Notes under the pieces: generated by a model
The model's database searches: none
What the model was told of the DNA's origin: nothing
What the model saw: the letters and a program-made list of their open reading frames with translations, nothing else
Shown: piece after piece, positions 12,001 through 21,750 of the stretch
How the letters are laid out: each line of letters starts with the position of its first letter
Position numbering within the stretch: position 1 is the first letter of the stretch
Translations under genes and position numbers: made by a program
NCBI RefSeq assembly: GCF_024139115.2
Contig: NC_085141.1
Coordinates: 368,489,925-368,553,924 of the forward strand
Source of the DNA: Armigeres subalbatus
Taxonomy: Eukaryota; Arthropoda; Insecta; Diptera; Culicidae
Direction of reading: 5' to 3'
DNA length: 64,000 nt

Positions 12001-12691
12001 ATTAAGAACAATTTTTCACTTTGAAGGTCTATTTGGCACATGAATTAACATATTTTAATAGATTAATTGTTCCCATCAGGTAGCGAAAGAATGTAACTTT
12101 CATATAAGTACTTGATAATCATTTTTTATTGATTGTAACTATCAATACTTAATGATTTTATTCTGCCAAACTTTGTCTCAAATGACGAACATGCCAAGTA
12201 AAAATAGTCACAAAGTTCTAACACTTTGATTTAAATTTCGAACACCACATCAAATGCACTACGATGCAAAATGTCAACGTTATCCCATTGTTGGGCAATT
12301 ATGATGTCCTTGATCTATACGCCTGTCGATAAAATTAGTTTGTTATCATAATAATAACAAGATAGTTTAAATAAATCTCCATGTAACGAGTGTTCGGAAT
12401 GTAAGTCTGTTCGGGACTCGAGACAAAACGGTACCAACTGTAATTTAAAAAAATATCTAGATTTATTTAAAAATTCTTTTAATAAAACCCCAAGAATTCC
12501 TCCGGAAGCTTTTTCCAGGATTAGGGATGAATCGATACAAGTAAATACGAGTAAATACTCGATACTTTGATACCCGATACCAAGTAAGTATTAGAATGAA
12601 GTAGTTGGATCTATTGAGTACCATATTCAAAATTTTATTTTGGAATTCGATTTGAATACTACTAAAAACTATCCATGTATGAGATTTATTG
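12001..12691. other. AT-rich spacer, nothing recognised
   Basis: No repeat or coding signature. CGATAC/GATACCCGATACC near 12,560-12,580 is a short local repetition. Confidence 0.4.
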
Positions 12692-12855
12692 TTCCCGCCT
12701 AGGGTGGTCGGTATTGGCCATTTTTGTCAAATACCGGTTTTCGGTATTTGATGGAGTCAAAACCGGTAATACCGGTAGAATACCGGTTTTTGTGAAAATT
12801 ACAGGTAGTAAAAAAAACTTTTGATTTGGACTTATGGATGAAAAACAATATTTGT

Positions 12856-13015
12856 GGGACCGTACACTAATTACGTAAGCAATTTTTCTGGGTTTTTCAA
12901 TCCCCTTCCCCATGTAAGATTTTTCCCATACAAATTAATTTTTATTTATATGAAGCTTAAGAAAATGGCCAACCCCCTCTCCCCATAAGTGCTTACGTAA
13001 TTAGTGTACGGCCCC
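12856..13015. mobile_element. Nested MITE in the hAT element
   Basis: Inverted termini of about 26 bp, beginning CCGTACACTAATTACGTAAG at 12858 and ending with the complement at 13015. Length is 160 bp, with no coding content. It lies inside the hAT element and therefore inserted after it. Confidence 0.75.
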
Positions 13016-13084
13016 TGTTGACAAATTTTAAATGTCAAAATCATTGCTTGTTGAGCTGGGCAAAGCGAAACTTTAGTAGACATT

Positions 13085-13800
13085 ACATACCGAGCGACTC
13101 ATCTCCCAATCCGCATTGGATTTTGTTAGCAGCCAACTACTGAGAATGCTCTCTCTGGTTCATCCGAAGTAGGTCGAATAATTCCAAGACCGTCGAAAAT
13201 CAGTGTCCAATACTTGCCCTTAATCTCTTCCGATTCATATAGGAGAATTCCTTACGGATTGAATGCAAAGATCCTGGAGTCAACGTATTTGCCACCAGCA
13301 ACGCAAGTGTTTTGCTTTGCTACAGTCTCTTTACAAGTTGTTCTTCAACCGATAAACCAGAAAAATATTCAAAGAGGCATCTTCTTCGTACCGATCGTCA
13401 GGTATGGTCGTTGTCTCAGTTTTAACGATCGCATCAGGAATGATTAGACGCTTCAAGATCCCATACGCTTGCCTTATCAAAGTAGCTCTGGATGCCTTGA
13501 AGAAAATGCCAAAATTGTTTCAGATCAATTGCTTCACGGCAGAATTATTCAAAAAAGCAAAAAGATCGGCGTATTTGGATCGTCTCTCTTGGATTCATTC
13601 CTTAAAAGCATCGAAATAGTGGCGGAAATTTCTGTGGCTTGATTTGATAAATAGTTCCAACGTAAATTGGAACGGCACGTCGACTTCATATAGAGCGGAA
13701 CTCACAGAGCAGTAGTTCCACAACAGCTTGAACAGGTTCGAGGGATTGAATTATTTCAGCGTGCCATGGCATCAGCCACTAATTCAAATTCTTTTCTGAA
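13085..13800 (-). pseudogene. hAT transposase remnant
   Basis: Minus-strand translation across several frames gives scattered fragments resembling the hAT catalytic/dimerisation region: a LEPV-like stretch followed by VELLC near 13,700-13,745, a downstream segment resembling QFTLE..SN near 13,640-13,680, and near 13,085-13,140 a C-terminal-like LLTKSNADW resembling the usual hAT end. Frameshifts and stops separate these pieces, so no functional protein remains. Plus-strand ORFs in the same interval are antisense shadows. The match is by eye only. Confidence 0.5.
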
Positions 13801-14087
13801 TTCAGAACGGACATATTTTTGCAGAAAATCGTTTTTCACAGGAGATCTACAGAAAAGAATTACTACGGCTCGTACAGTTTTTATAATTTCTTACATTGCG
13901 GGAAAATTCTGGACGATATCAACAAAGAAAGAAAAAGTCAGATTTTTTATACTGACAGCAAAATTTTAAAAACCGAAAATACCGGTATTTTCCGTCTCTA
14001 ATACCGGTATTTTCGGTACCCAAAATTGGCCGGTAATACCGGTATAACCGGTTTCGGTACTACCGGTTAGACTACCCTATTCCCGCC

Positions 14088-15132
14088 CAATGTAAATTTT
14101 CCAATATTCCAAGAGGTGCTGGTTAAAGAATTATTTTATCCCCATCATGGACAAGGACATTATGCACCGTAGCAGGAATTTTATACATACGTACCATTCA
14201 TACAGCTGCAAACATAACCAGGAAGTTGCTTTGCAATTACTGTCTAACTTTTTAAGGTTTATTAGTTCTTAGCAGTTTATCGCAGATCTGGTGTATTAGT
14301 TAGTTCTTCGTTGACATCTTATATTTTATTCAACAGATTTGGCTACGAAAATACTCGTTGTCTTATGTTCCCAGTTGTACTTGATCTTGCTCCACCTTGC
14401 CTTGACGCCGAAGCTATCATGAAGCCTTTTCTGTATAAGCTGTTTTCCTTTCAGACATTCATTCCCTAATATCTTACATACCTTTTAAAAACTATTTGAT
14501 TAGATATGTCCAGAAGACACTGGAGAAATCGCATTCATGCGAGTAATGTCGATATATAAGTGTCCCTATCTCTGCCCCTATATGATGGTAAATATTCTTG
14601 ATAAGGTAAGGTAAGTTTCTTTTTTCGAACTCCTAGAATTTTTACCTTTATAAGTTTAAAGGGTCCGGCTATTGAAGTGCTTCATTAGAATAAACGAACA
14701 AATTGATCAAAACAAAACTATTTCATTTAAATTTCATTCGATTTCACAATAAAACATATCACTTTTTGATAGTTCATGGGTAAAGTTCATCTTTTTTGTC
14801 CTTGAGCTGGACCACTCGTCGCAGACGATTGTGGAACGCATCGTACGAGGCCGCAGGTGCTCTTGTGTTATTTTACCAGAGGCCACCAGATGTCGTTTCA
14901 GGACTTCCACAAAAAACATGATGTTTTAGAGCAGCCGCGGCCTCCAATATACTCCTGACAGTGAAATTCATAGGGTTTATGTCTAGCTAACTCACTGGTC
15001 GCTCTTAGCTCGAAATGACTCCTGAAAACCCCTTAGTTGGGTTTTCTTCACTTTTTGAGCCGGCGTCTAATCATGTCGTAAGACACAGCCCCTGGTAACA
15101 AAATATCACAAAGCCTACGACATCTCGTAAGT
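14088..15132. other. Unassigned DNA
   Basis: Short conflicting ORFs only (for example minus 14734-14919). No TE termini recognised. Confidence 0.4.
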
Positions 15133-15210
15133 TATCTTCTTCTTCTTCATTGGCATTAGATCCCCCACTGGGACATTGCCGCCTCGCAGCTTTAAACTCT
15201 GTACTACTGT
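15133..15210 (-). mobile_element. 3' fragment of a Feilai-like SINE
   Basis: On the minus strand the segment reads CTGCGAGGCGGCAATGTCCC, then a GAAGAAGAAGA tail. This matches the 3' end of the longer SINE at 33.46-33.69 kb (GCGAGGCGGCAATGTCCCAG). The tRNA-related head is absent. Confidence 0.65.
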
Positions 15211-15236
15211 AGCAGAAGATATTGTCAATTGAGCAA

Positions 15237-15472
15237 TACAAGTCAAAATTTTCAAAACGACTTATCTGCTTTTGTAAACAAAGATTCAAACGACGATTTG
15301 ACGAATCCGATGGCTCTCCCACGCAAACCAACACCACCAACAGGTAGCGGAAACCTTCACCTACCTATTGATGGTGTTGGTTTGCGTGGAAGAGCTACCA
15401 GATTCGTCAAATCGTCGTTTTAATCTTTGTTTACAAAAGCAGATAAGTCGTTTTGAAAATTTTGTCTTGAAT
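15237..15472. repeat. Long foldback hairpin, about 111-nt arms
   Basis: Left arm 15237-15347 and right arm 15361-15472 are inverted repeats with only about ten differences, separated by a 13-nt loop. The palindrome includes ACGCAAACCAACACCA and CTTATCTGCTTTTGTAAAC. The ORFs at 15071-15340 (minus) and 15229-15423 (plus) are shadows of it. A transcript would fold into a nearly continuous dsRNA of about 110 bp. Confidence 0.85.
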
Positions 15473-16140
15473 ACATTGGTTTTCAAAAATTCAAAAAAGT
15501 GGTTGGTTCTGGTGCCCATATCTCGATAACCAATGGCTTAGAGTGCTGATATTCTGGGATTTAATGATCTCAAGTATTAGCTTTTAGTAGTGCATCTTAA
15601 ATTACAAATCAGAGAAAGTCGTCTTTTGATTTTCGGTCACCTGATTTCCCATAGTGCGTGCTCCAGCTTAACTCCGCCAGTGGCTGAGGGCTAGGCGCAC
15701 TGAAGAAGATTTACACTTAGAACAGAGACCTATTCTGGCCCAATTTAAATGTAGCAGATCGATATTTGGAATAACGCTTTGATAAAATACAAAATGAAAA
15801 TGTGTCGCAAATGAAAATAAAATGCTCTCAATAAAAACATATACAGATAAGATTTGATTTTTTTTTAAATTGATGGGGAATTTACCTTAGAAACACAATA
15901 AAGGAATAAAATCTAAAAATATTTTCCAAAAAATATATTTGTAAGAAGGAGTCTTGTGTAGAAATTGCTTCATTTAATTTTTTTATACGCAATCATTAAT
16001 TATTACCTATTCGAACGAAAAGGCTATATATTCACTCTAAAGACGAATTTGTGATAGAAGACCCGGAGACCTACATCGAATCAGCTCGACGATTTGTAAT
16101 GATTTCTGATGGCTGTGTGTGTATGTGCGTGTGTATATAT

Positions 16141-16849
16141 TAGGGTGGCTCAAAAAACACTTTTTCAAATTTTTTGATGGGCCGCCCTCTTATTCGGTTC
16201 TATTTGATGCCCTGATGCTCTGGACAAAATTTCAGCCAAATCGGTCATCGTTTGGGCGGTGCTAAACTCGTTGGAAGTTTCTATGGAAAAATGTATGCAG
16301 AAACATCCAAAAACAGTGATTTGCAGTTGGAAGGCACAATTTACGATCAAGAACCATGATACTCATTCAGTTCTTGTAGAATTAAATACAAAATGTTATG
16401 CTGAAAACCGCGAGAAGATTAGAGTTTATTACGCAAAGTTATTAGCACTTTACTGTAGTGTTGTAGGGGTGAATTTATTTCTTTTCAAAGGTAAAAGAAA
16501 CGAAATTTGCTCAAACCCCACTTCAGAGAAATGCTAATAACTTAGCCGGGCAAACTCTAATCTTCTCGCGGTTTTCAGCATAACATTCTGTATTTAATTC
16601 TACAAGATCTGAATGAGTACCATAGTTCTTCATCGTAAGTTGTGTAGTCCAGCTGCAATTTACTGTTTTTGGATGTTTCTGCATACATTTTACCATATAA
16701 ACTTCCAACGAGTTTAGCACCGCCCAAACGTTGGCCGATTTGGCTGAAATTTTGTCCAGAGCATCAGGGCATCAAATAGAACCGAATAAGAGGGCGGCCC
16801 ATCAAAAAAATTGAAAAAAGTTTTTCCCATACTAATTTGAGCCACCCTA
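16141..16849. mobile_element. 709-bp TA-flanked foldback element, copy 1
   Basis: TA at 16141-16142 and 16848-16849 borders termini GGGTGGCTCAAA. Almost the whole element is an imperfect palindrome: the left-arm motif ATGCAGAAACATCCAAAAAC recurs inverted near 16,665-16,685, and AACCGCGAGAAGATTAGAGT recurs inverted near 16,558-16,577. Homologous plus and minus ORFs (16259-16537; 16523-16720) are mirror images produced by the palindrome. No transposase is present. It sits inside a GT/TA tract of a repeat module, showing its later arrival. Confidence 0.9.
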
Positions 16850-17106
16850 GTATATATATTATTTTAAACCGATTTGCTTGCAACAAAATGCATTCGTAGG
16901 GGAATCGTTTTCCAATGTTTCTTTTTGAAAATTAGCCAGATCGGACTGTGGGATCAGTGCCGCTAGATAGATAAATCTGTTTTTTGCCTTTCTCGTATAC
17001 AAAGTATACGTAAAGGCTATATGTTCGCTCAAAAACAAACTTTTATAGGAGGCTCGGAGACCCATAGTGTTATATACCGATCGACTCAGCTCGATGAATC
17101 GAGGTG

Positions 17107-17157
17107 ATGTCTGTGTGTGTGTATGTGTGTGTGTGTGTGTATGTGTGTGTATGTGCG
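17107..17157 (+). repeat. GT microsatellite
   Basis: Interrupted (TG)n with TATG variants, part of the repeat module above. Confidence 0.9.
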
Positions 17158-17570
17158 CAAAAGTTTGCAAAAAGTCTAGCCCACTTTTCAGGAACTTACC
17201 CTTAACGGATTTGCTTGCAACAAGTTGCATTCGACGCAGAATCTTGTCCCATTGTTTCCTATTGAAAATTGGCTGGATCGGACTATGGGCTCAGAAGTTA
17301 TGGTCAAAATACTTTTTGTTTAGACAACAACGAGTGGAAAAGTCTAGCCCATTTTTCAGGCACTTACCCTTGACGGATTTGCTGGCAACAGGTTGCATTC
17401 GACGCAGAATCCTGTCCCATTGTTTCCTATTGAAAATTGACCCGATCGGACTATGGGCTTAGAAGTTATGGCCAAAATACTTTTTTTCATATAACTAACT
17501 CATATACTAATTCGAAATAAACGAGAAAGGCACCATCGCCGCTAGGTGGATTAATCTGGGTTTTTTTTTA

Positions 17571-18880
17571 CAAATTGCTGTTTTGGTTGGGTAGGTAATT
17601 TTGTAGGTAAATACCAAATCAGTATCCATCTATTCGATTTTTTTCATATTTCCCAGTCATAGAAATTCCTTTATCAGCACGGTAATAATCAACTGCCAAC
17701 CATGGTTGGCACCCCGTCAGGGAAGGCCTACCAGATGGAAAGGAAATGCACCTTTAATTACCGCTGCTGGCTTCAGGTACCTGATGACTTTGTGCTTGGA
17801 TTGACCTTGGTTGATTCGTTGGGTGCTCGATTATTGTTGCGTTTTTTTTCTCGAGCCCAGTCAGCTTACGGCTGAGAAGGCTTTCGTTCGGTTTGTTTGT
17901 CCGCCTGTTCGCTCTGTCACTGGTGCTGGTGCTGGTGCCAAGCCTACTGCCGTTGCCATTTACGAAATGACACACATTTGTCGCGCACGCTGCCACCGAT
18001 TAATCGGCTGACTGATGATGGGGCCGCTCTGGCTGCTGCTGCTGCTGTCAATTCGATTCGATTGCGCACGGGAGTGGGATCGGTGATTTACTAAATTGAT
18101 TAACGACCATCATTAGAACTCGGCGGAATGTTGTCAACGAATGGTAATTGTGAATCATTTTCCCCACTGTTGTGCCCTTCGGAGAATACCCACTCGGTGA
18201 AATGAAAACAGCTTTCTCACCTGATTTGAATGACGTCTAAGTGGCACTTTGGTGGAATATCTTAGGGGGCGAAGCTGTGGGACAGGTTGTGAACAACATG
18301 ATTTAACACGTGTTATATCGGTTGGAATAAACGCATGAACGATCAACACTTTGTAACGATAACAAGTACTTTTTCCAAACCTCAATTAAAATTCGTAACC
18401 ATTGGGGGGACTTTTCTTAATTAACTACGCACAAAAAAAACTCGCAAAACATGAGAATGGAACCTGATTGTTATCCATTTGACATTAATATAAGTTTTTG
18501 AGCTGTCAAATCGTGCCGTGCGAAAATTTATCTGCTATTTTATTAAATTTATCTCTTGATCTGATCGTGTACAAGGCTTCATACTGTGTTATTTCAATTT
18601 CAGTTGAACAGAAAATACATATTTGTTATAAGTACGTCTAGGTTAGTCCACATCTTATTTTGTAACTTAATGTAAGTATCCCTTTGTGATTGGCGATCTA
18701 TATAATATAATCTCCCTATTATTACTTTCAAAATAAAGTAAATCAAATCCAAAGCGTGAGGACTACAGATTTTTACTATCGGTTTATTATTATATTGTTT
18801 TATTTAGCTTGCATCAGAGAAACACTGAATCAAAAATTTGATGTCATAATACACGATTTGAGATACATCTCTCCATCCTC
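17571..18880. other. Non-repetitive DNA with a GC-richer island
   Basis: 17,750-18,300 is less AT-rich, with GGTGCTGGTGCTGGTGCC near 17,920 and a GCTGCTGCTGCTGCTGTC run near 18,031. Overlapping ORFs on both strands (plus 17811-18011 and 17897-18094; minus 17754-17996) have no recognisable product. It may be host UTR or regulatory DNA. 18,300-18,880 is AT-rich and featureless. Confidence 0.3.
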
Positions 18881-19270
18881 GGTTGCGCTCCATGCTCGTC
18901 AAGCTCAGTACCTTGTTAACCTACCTCGCTCGATGCGCTCCAAGCCTTCTTGTACCTGCCAGGAACGCCATCTTGGCGGATTGCTGTCCGGCATTATTGC
19001 AACATGCCCTGCCCATCATACCCTTCCCGATTCAGCAACCTTCTGTTTGCCGTAGAGTTGGGCGAGTCCGTGGCTCATCCTTCGCCACCACATACCGTCT
19101 CCATGCACACCGTATCCCCGTCTATCGTAACACTGCTTCCCAAGCGGGCCCTGTCGCGCTTGGTTCTACCTGCTAGCAAGTACTTTGTCTTCAAGGCATT
19201 CTCCACCAGTCCAATTTTTGTTGCCTCTCGTTTCAGCGCTCTTGCACCATTCGATCACCACATGTTCGTC
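18880..19270 (-). pseudogene. Decayed RTE-type LINE ORF2 fragment
   Basis: On the minus strand near 19,170-19,260 the translation reads LKREATKIGLVENALKTKYL, closely matching LKREAKRIGLVINTSKTKYM in the better preserved element at 48.3-49.3 kb. Further along, near 18,975-19,020 in another frame, it reads WAGHVATMPDSNP, matching WAGHVARMSDSNP there. The spacing between the two motifs is much shorter than in the intact order and the frame changes, so this is an internally deleted, frameshifted relic. Plus-strand ORFs at 18756-19315 are antisense shadows. Confidence 0.65.
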
Positions 19271-19319
19271 AGTCAAGGTGATCCTATCCTTATACCATCC
19301 CCACTCGCGGGATGAAGTC

Positions 19320-19830
19320 TTCGCGGGATGCGTTGAGCTTCTGATAGAACTTGCGTGATTCTTGTGAACGACACAGCTGTTCCATCACCTCGCCCTTCGT
19401 TTCTCCAGGCACACCGCCCTTTAGTTTTTTCTAGGCACAAACACCTTCTTCTTAAGTGCGTCACGAAAGTGACAAACGACAAATGAGACACGTTGTCTCT
19501 GTGAAAAAATATTGTTTTATAATAATACAGTATCTCTGAAATACACACTACGTGAAAGTATGAACTCTCCTCTTTCATGTCATGCCGATAGTACATTTAG
19601 TAGATGTTCTATTTTTCACTTGCGTTAACTGGAAATCAGGACATAAGAAGTGAGATGGCTGGTGTACAGTTCTACCGCCTTAGCAAATGTCCAGCGTCCT
19701 TGTCATCAGCGAAACAAATAAATTGACTGAATCTGTTGAAAATCGTACCCGGCCGGCTCTCCGCATGACACCTTCTAGCACAATGTTGAACAACAGGCAC
19801 GAAAGTCCATCCAGTCGCAATCCCGAGGGG
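19320..19830. other. Unassigned DNA
   Basis: No recognisable repeat or coding sequence. The minus ORF at 19273-19596 has no family resemblance. Confidence 0.35.
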
Positions 19831-19918
19831 TGAGCATAATGGATGCGTTTGCGTGCGTTTTGACAGTTTTGCTTTAGAAAAACTGTCTAAACGCACGCAA
19901 TCGTATCCATTATGCTCA
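19831..19918. mobile_element. 88-bp foldback in the 23-bp array
   Basis: Arms 19831-19870 and 19877-19918 are inverted repeats (TGAGCATAATGGAT outermost, then GCGTGCGTTT) with few mismatches and a short loop. Both flanks contain the CGATCCCGAAAGG repeat motif, so this is a tiny element inserted into, or at the edge of, that array. Confidence 0.75.
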
Positions 19919-20470
19919 GCTCTTTCCAGTTGCGATTCTGAAAGGATTTCCGTTGCGATCTCAAAAGGAGTTTCGTCGCGATCTTGAAAGTATTTCCGTC
20001 GCGCTCCCGAACAGATTCCCGTCGCGATCCCCGTTGCCCTCCAGAAAGAATTCGCTTGGCGATCTCGGAAAAAAAATGACCGTCGTTCCTGTGTCGTGAT
20101 CCGGACAAGATTCTTGTCGCGATCCCGACAGGATTTCCATCTTGACCCGAAAGAATTTCTGTCTTTTTCCGAAAAAAATTCTTTAACGATATCGAAAGGA
20201 TTTCAGTCGCGATTCTGAAAAAAAATTGCTTCACTATTCCGAAAGTGTGCCAGAGACTCCTGCTGCGATTCCGAAAGGATTTCCGTCGCGCTCCCGAAAT
20301 AATTCCCGTCGTGATCACTAAAGGATTCTCGCCGCGACCCAGAAAGGATCGAAAAGATTCCCGTTGCGATCTTGAAAGTATTTCCACAGACAAACAGACG
20401 TAACTCTTCATACAAACTGTTCGAAAAATTATCGTCATTCGCTTTCCAGAAAACACTACTGCCATCTGTT
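19919..20470. repeat. Degenerate 23-bp tandem array, part 1
   Basis: Diverged units with spacing of about 23 bp, consensus core CGATCCCGAAAGGATTCC, alternating CGATCTCGAAAGG, CGCTCCAGAAAG and CGATTCTGAAAGG. The 192-codon minus ORF at 19887-20465 reads S/R/G-rich through the array and is a repeat by-product. Confidence 0.8.
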
Positions 20471-20740
20471 ATCAGAATCACGAGAAACACAGTCGGCCAT
20501 GATTATTTCCCATTTGACGTTAGTTCCTAACGCATACATCTATATCAATCATCATCATCATCGTCATCAACGCAGAAAACATTCAGCAGCATATACACTA
20601 ATCAAATGTCAAAGCGATTGAGCACTAGCGCCTCTCTTGGCACAATCGCGTAGCACAGATGTATTTCAAATCAACCGTTAAACACGTGAACGATGTTAAA
20701 ATAAGAAGTGTTACGTCTGTTTGTCTGTGGTATTCTTATC
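20471..20740. other. Spacer between 23-bp array blocks
   Basis: Non-array sequence with an ATCATCATCATCGTCATC run near 20,548. It probably interrupts one original array. Confidence 0.4.
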
Positions 20741-21545
20741 AAAATCCCAAAAGCATTCCCGACCCGATCTCAAAGGGAGTTTCGTCGCTATCTTGAAAGT
20801 ATGTCCTTCACGCTTCTGACAGGATTTCCGTTGTGATCTCGAAAGAATTCATGTCGCGATCCCGAAAGGATTCCCGTCGCGCTCCAGAAATAATGCTCGT
20901 TACGACTCCGAAAGGATTCTAGACGCGACCTAGAAAGTAATTCCGTCGCAATCCCGACAAGATTCCCGTTGCGCTCCAGAAAGTATTCGCTAGGCGATCC
21001 CAGAAAAATGTCCGTTACAATTCAGTAAGTATTACAGACGCGATCCCGAAAGCAGCTTCGTCGTCGCAGCATTCCTTTAACGATCTCGAAAGGATTCCCG
21101 CTCCATAAAGAATTCCTGTTGAAATCCTGAAAGGATCGTCACTATTCCGAAAAAAAAATCCGTTACTATTCCGAAAGTATTCTAGTCGTGATTCCAAAGA
21201 GATTCCCGTTGCGATTCCAAAAGGATTTCCGTTGCGAAGCTTCGTCGCGCTATTGAAACGATCACTAAAGAATTCTCGCTGCGATCCGAATGCATTTCTG
21301 TTACGATCCCGATTCCTGTTGCGAACAGATTCCTGTCGCGTTCGCGAAAGAATTCGCTAGGCGATCCCGGGAAAATGCCCGTCGCGATTCCAAAAGGGTG
21401 CCAGTCGCGATCCCGAGATTATTCCCGTCGCGAGCCCGAAAGGATTCCCGTCGTGATTCCAGAAAATTCTCGTTGCGATCCCAAAAGAATCCTCGTAGCG
21501 AAGGATTCCCGTTGCGACCCCAGAAGAATTCTGTGGGGTTTGAGT
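20741..21545. repeat. Degenerate 23-bp tandem array, part 2
   Basis: Continuation of the CGATCCCGAAAGGATTCC array. Unit spacing was counted as 23 bp at several places (for example 20,838-20,900). ORFs 21290-21547 (plus) and 21301-21573 (minus) are by-products. It ends at the block that recurs at 31.84 kb. Confidence 0.8.
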
Positions 21546-21552
21546 AAGTTAC

Positions 21553-21693
21553 TTTCAGTGTGTGATTGAACATTAATATCCTATCGTGTCAATTGGTGAG
21601 CAGCTCTTCTTGTCAGATCTCCGCGGCGTACACACGCAATCACGGAGAGCTGCTGTCATCGCATTTCGCTCCGGCCATTTGGGGTCACACATT
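21553..21693 (+). repeat. Block B, copy 1
   Basis: TCAGTGTGTGATTGAACATT through GGCCATTTGGGGTCACAC; near-identical to 31838-31990 apart from about 15 extra bases there (AAGCCATGACTCGGC). It contains potential stems (GAGCAGCTCT with AGAGCTGCTG). The 23-bp array lies upstream here but downstream at the second copy. Confidence 0.85.
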
Positions 21694-21750
21694 TTGGCGA
21701 TCCTGCCAGGTTATTTTTTGGATCCTGACGTTGATGTCAAAAAGTGAGTT

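Larger units (their letters stand above)
12692..14087 (-). mobile_element. Decayed hAT transposon with perfect 8-bp TSD
   Basis: TTCCCGCC occurs at 12692-12699 and 14080-14087 as a perfect 8-bp target duplication, the size typical of hAT elements. The element itself is 12700-14079, with termini TAGGGTGGTC and its near-complement (TAGGGTAGTC). Both subterminal zones are packed with ACCGGT/ATACCGG motifs (12,720-12,800 and 13,970-14,070), as expected for hAT transposase-binding repeats. The interior holds a decayed minus-strand transposase remnant and a nested 160-bp MITE. Confidence 0.8.
16018..17570 (+). repeat. Two tandem copies of a hairpin/GT-microsatellite module
   Basis: Unit 2 (16985-17570) opens with TGCCTTTCTCGT and a small palindrome CGTATACAAAGTATACG, continues GGCTCGGAGACCCATAGTG, then ATATACCGATCGACTCAGCTC and a GT-rich microsatellite (17110-17157). 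Two direct copies of a sequence of about 150 bp follow (from about 17171 and 17338, 167 bp apart, each with TCTAGCCCA). It closes with ACGAGAAAGGCA (inverted to the start) plus GCCGCTAGGTGGATTAATCTG. Unit 1 (16018-16984) has the same order but is interrupted at its GT/TA tract by the 709-bp foldback element. Related modules lie at 53.2 and 62.1-64.0 kb. Confidence 0.75.

Noticed and set aside
16259..16720. Two homologous small proteins (MLNSLEV...) on opposite strands, with a third at 56050-56259
   Set aside because: Mirror images produced by the palindromic 709-bp foldback elements.
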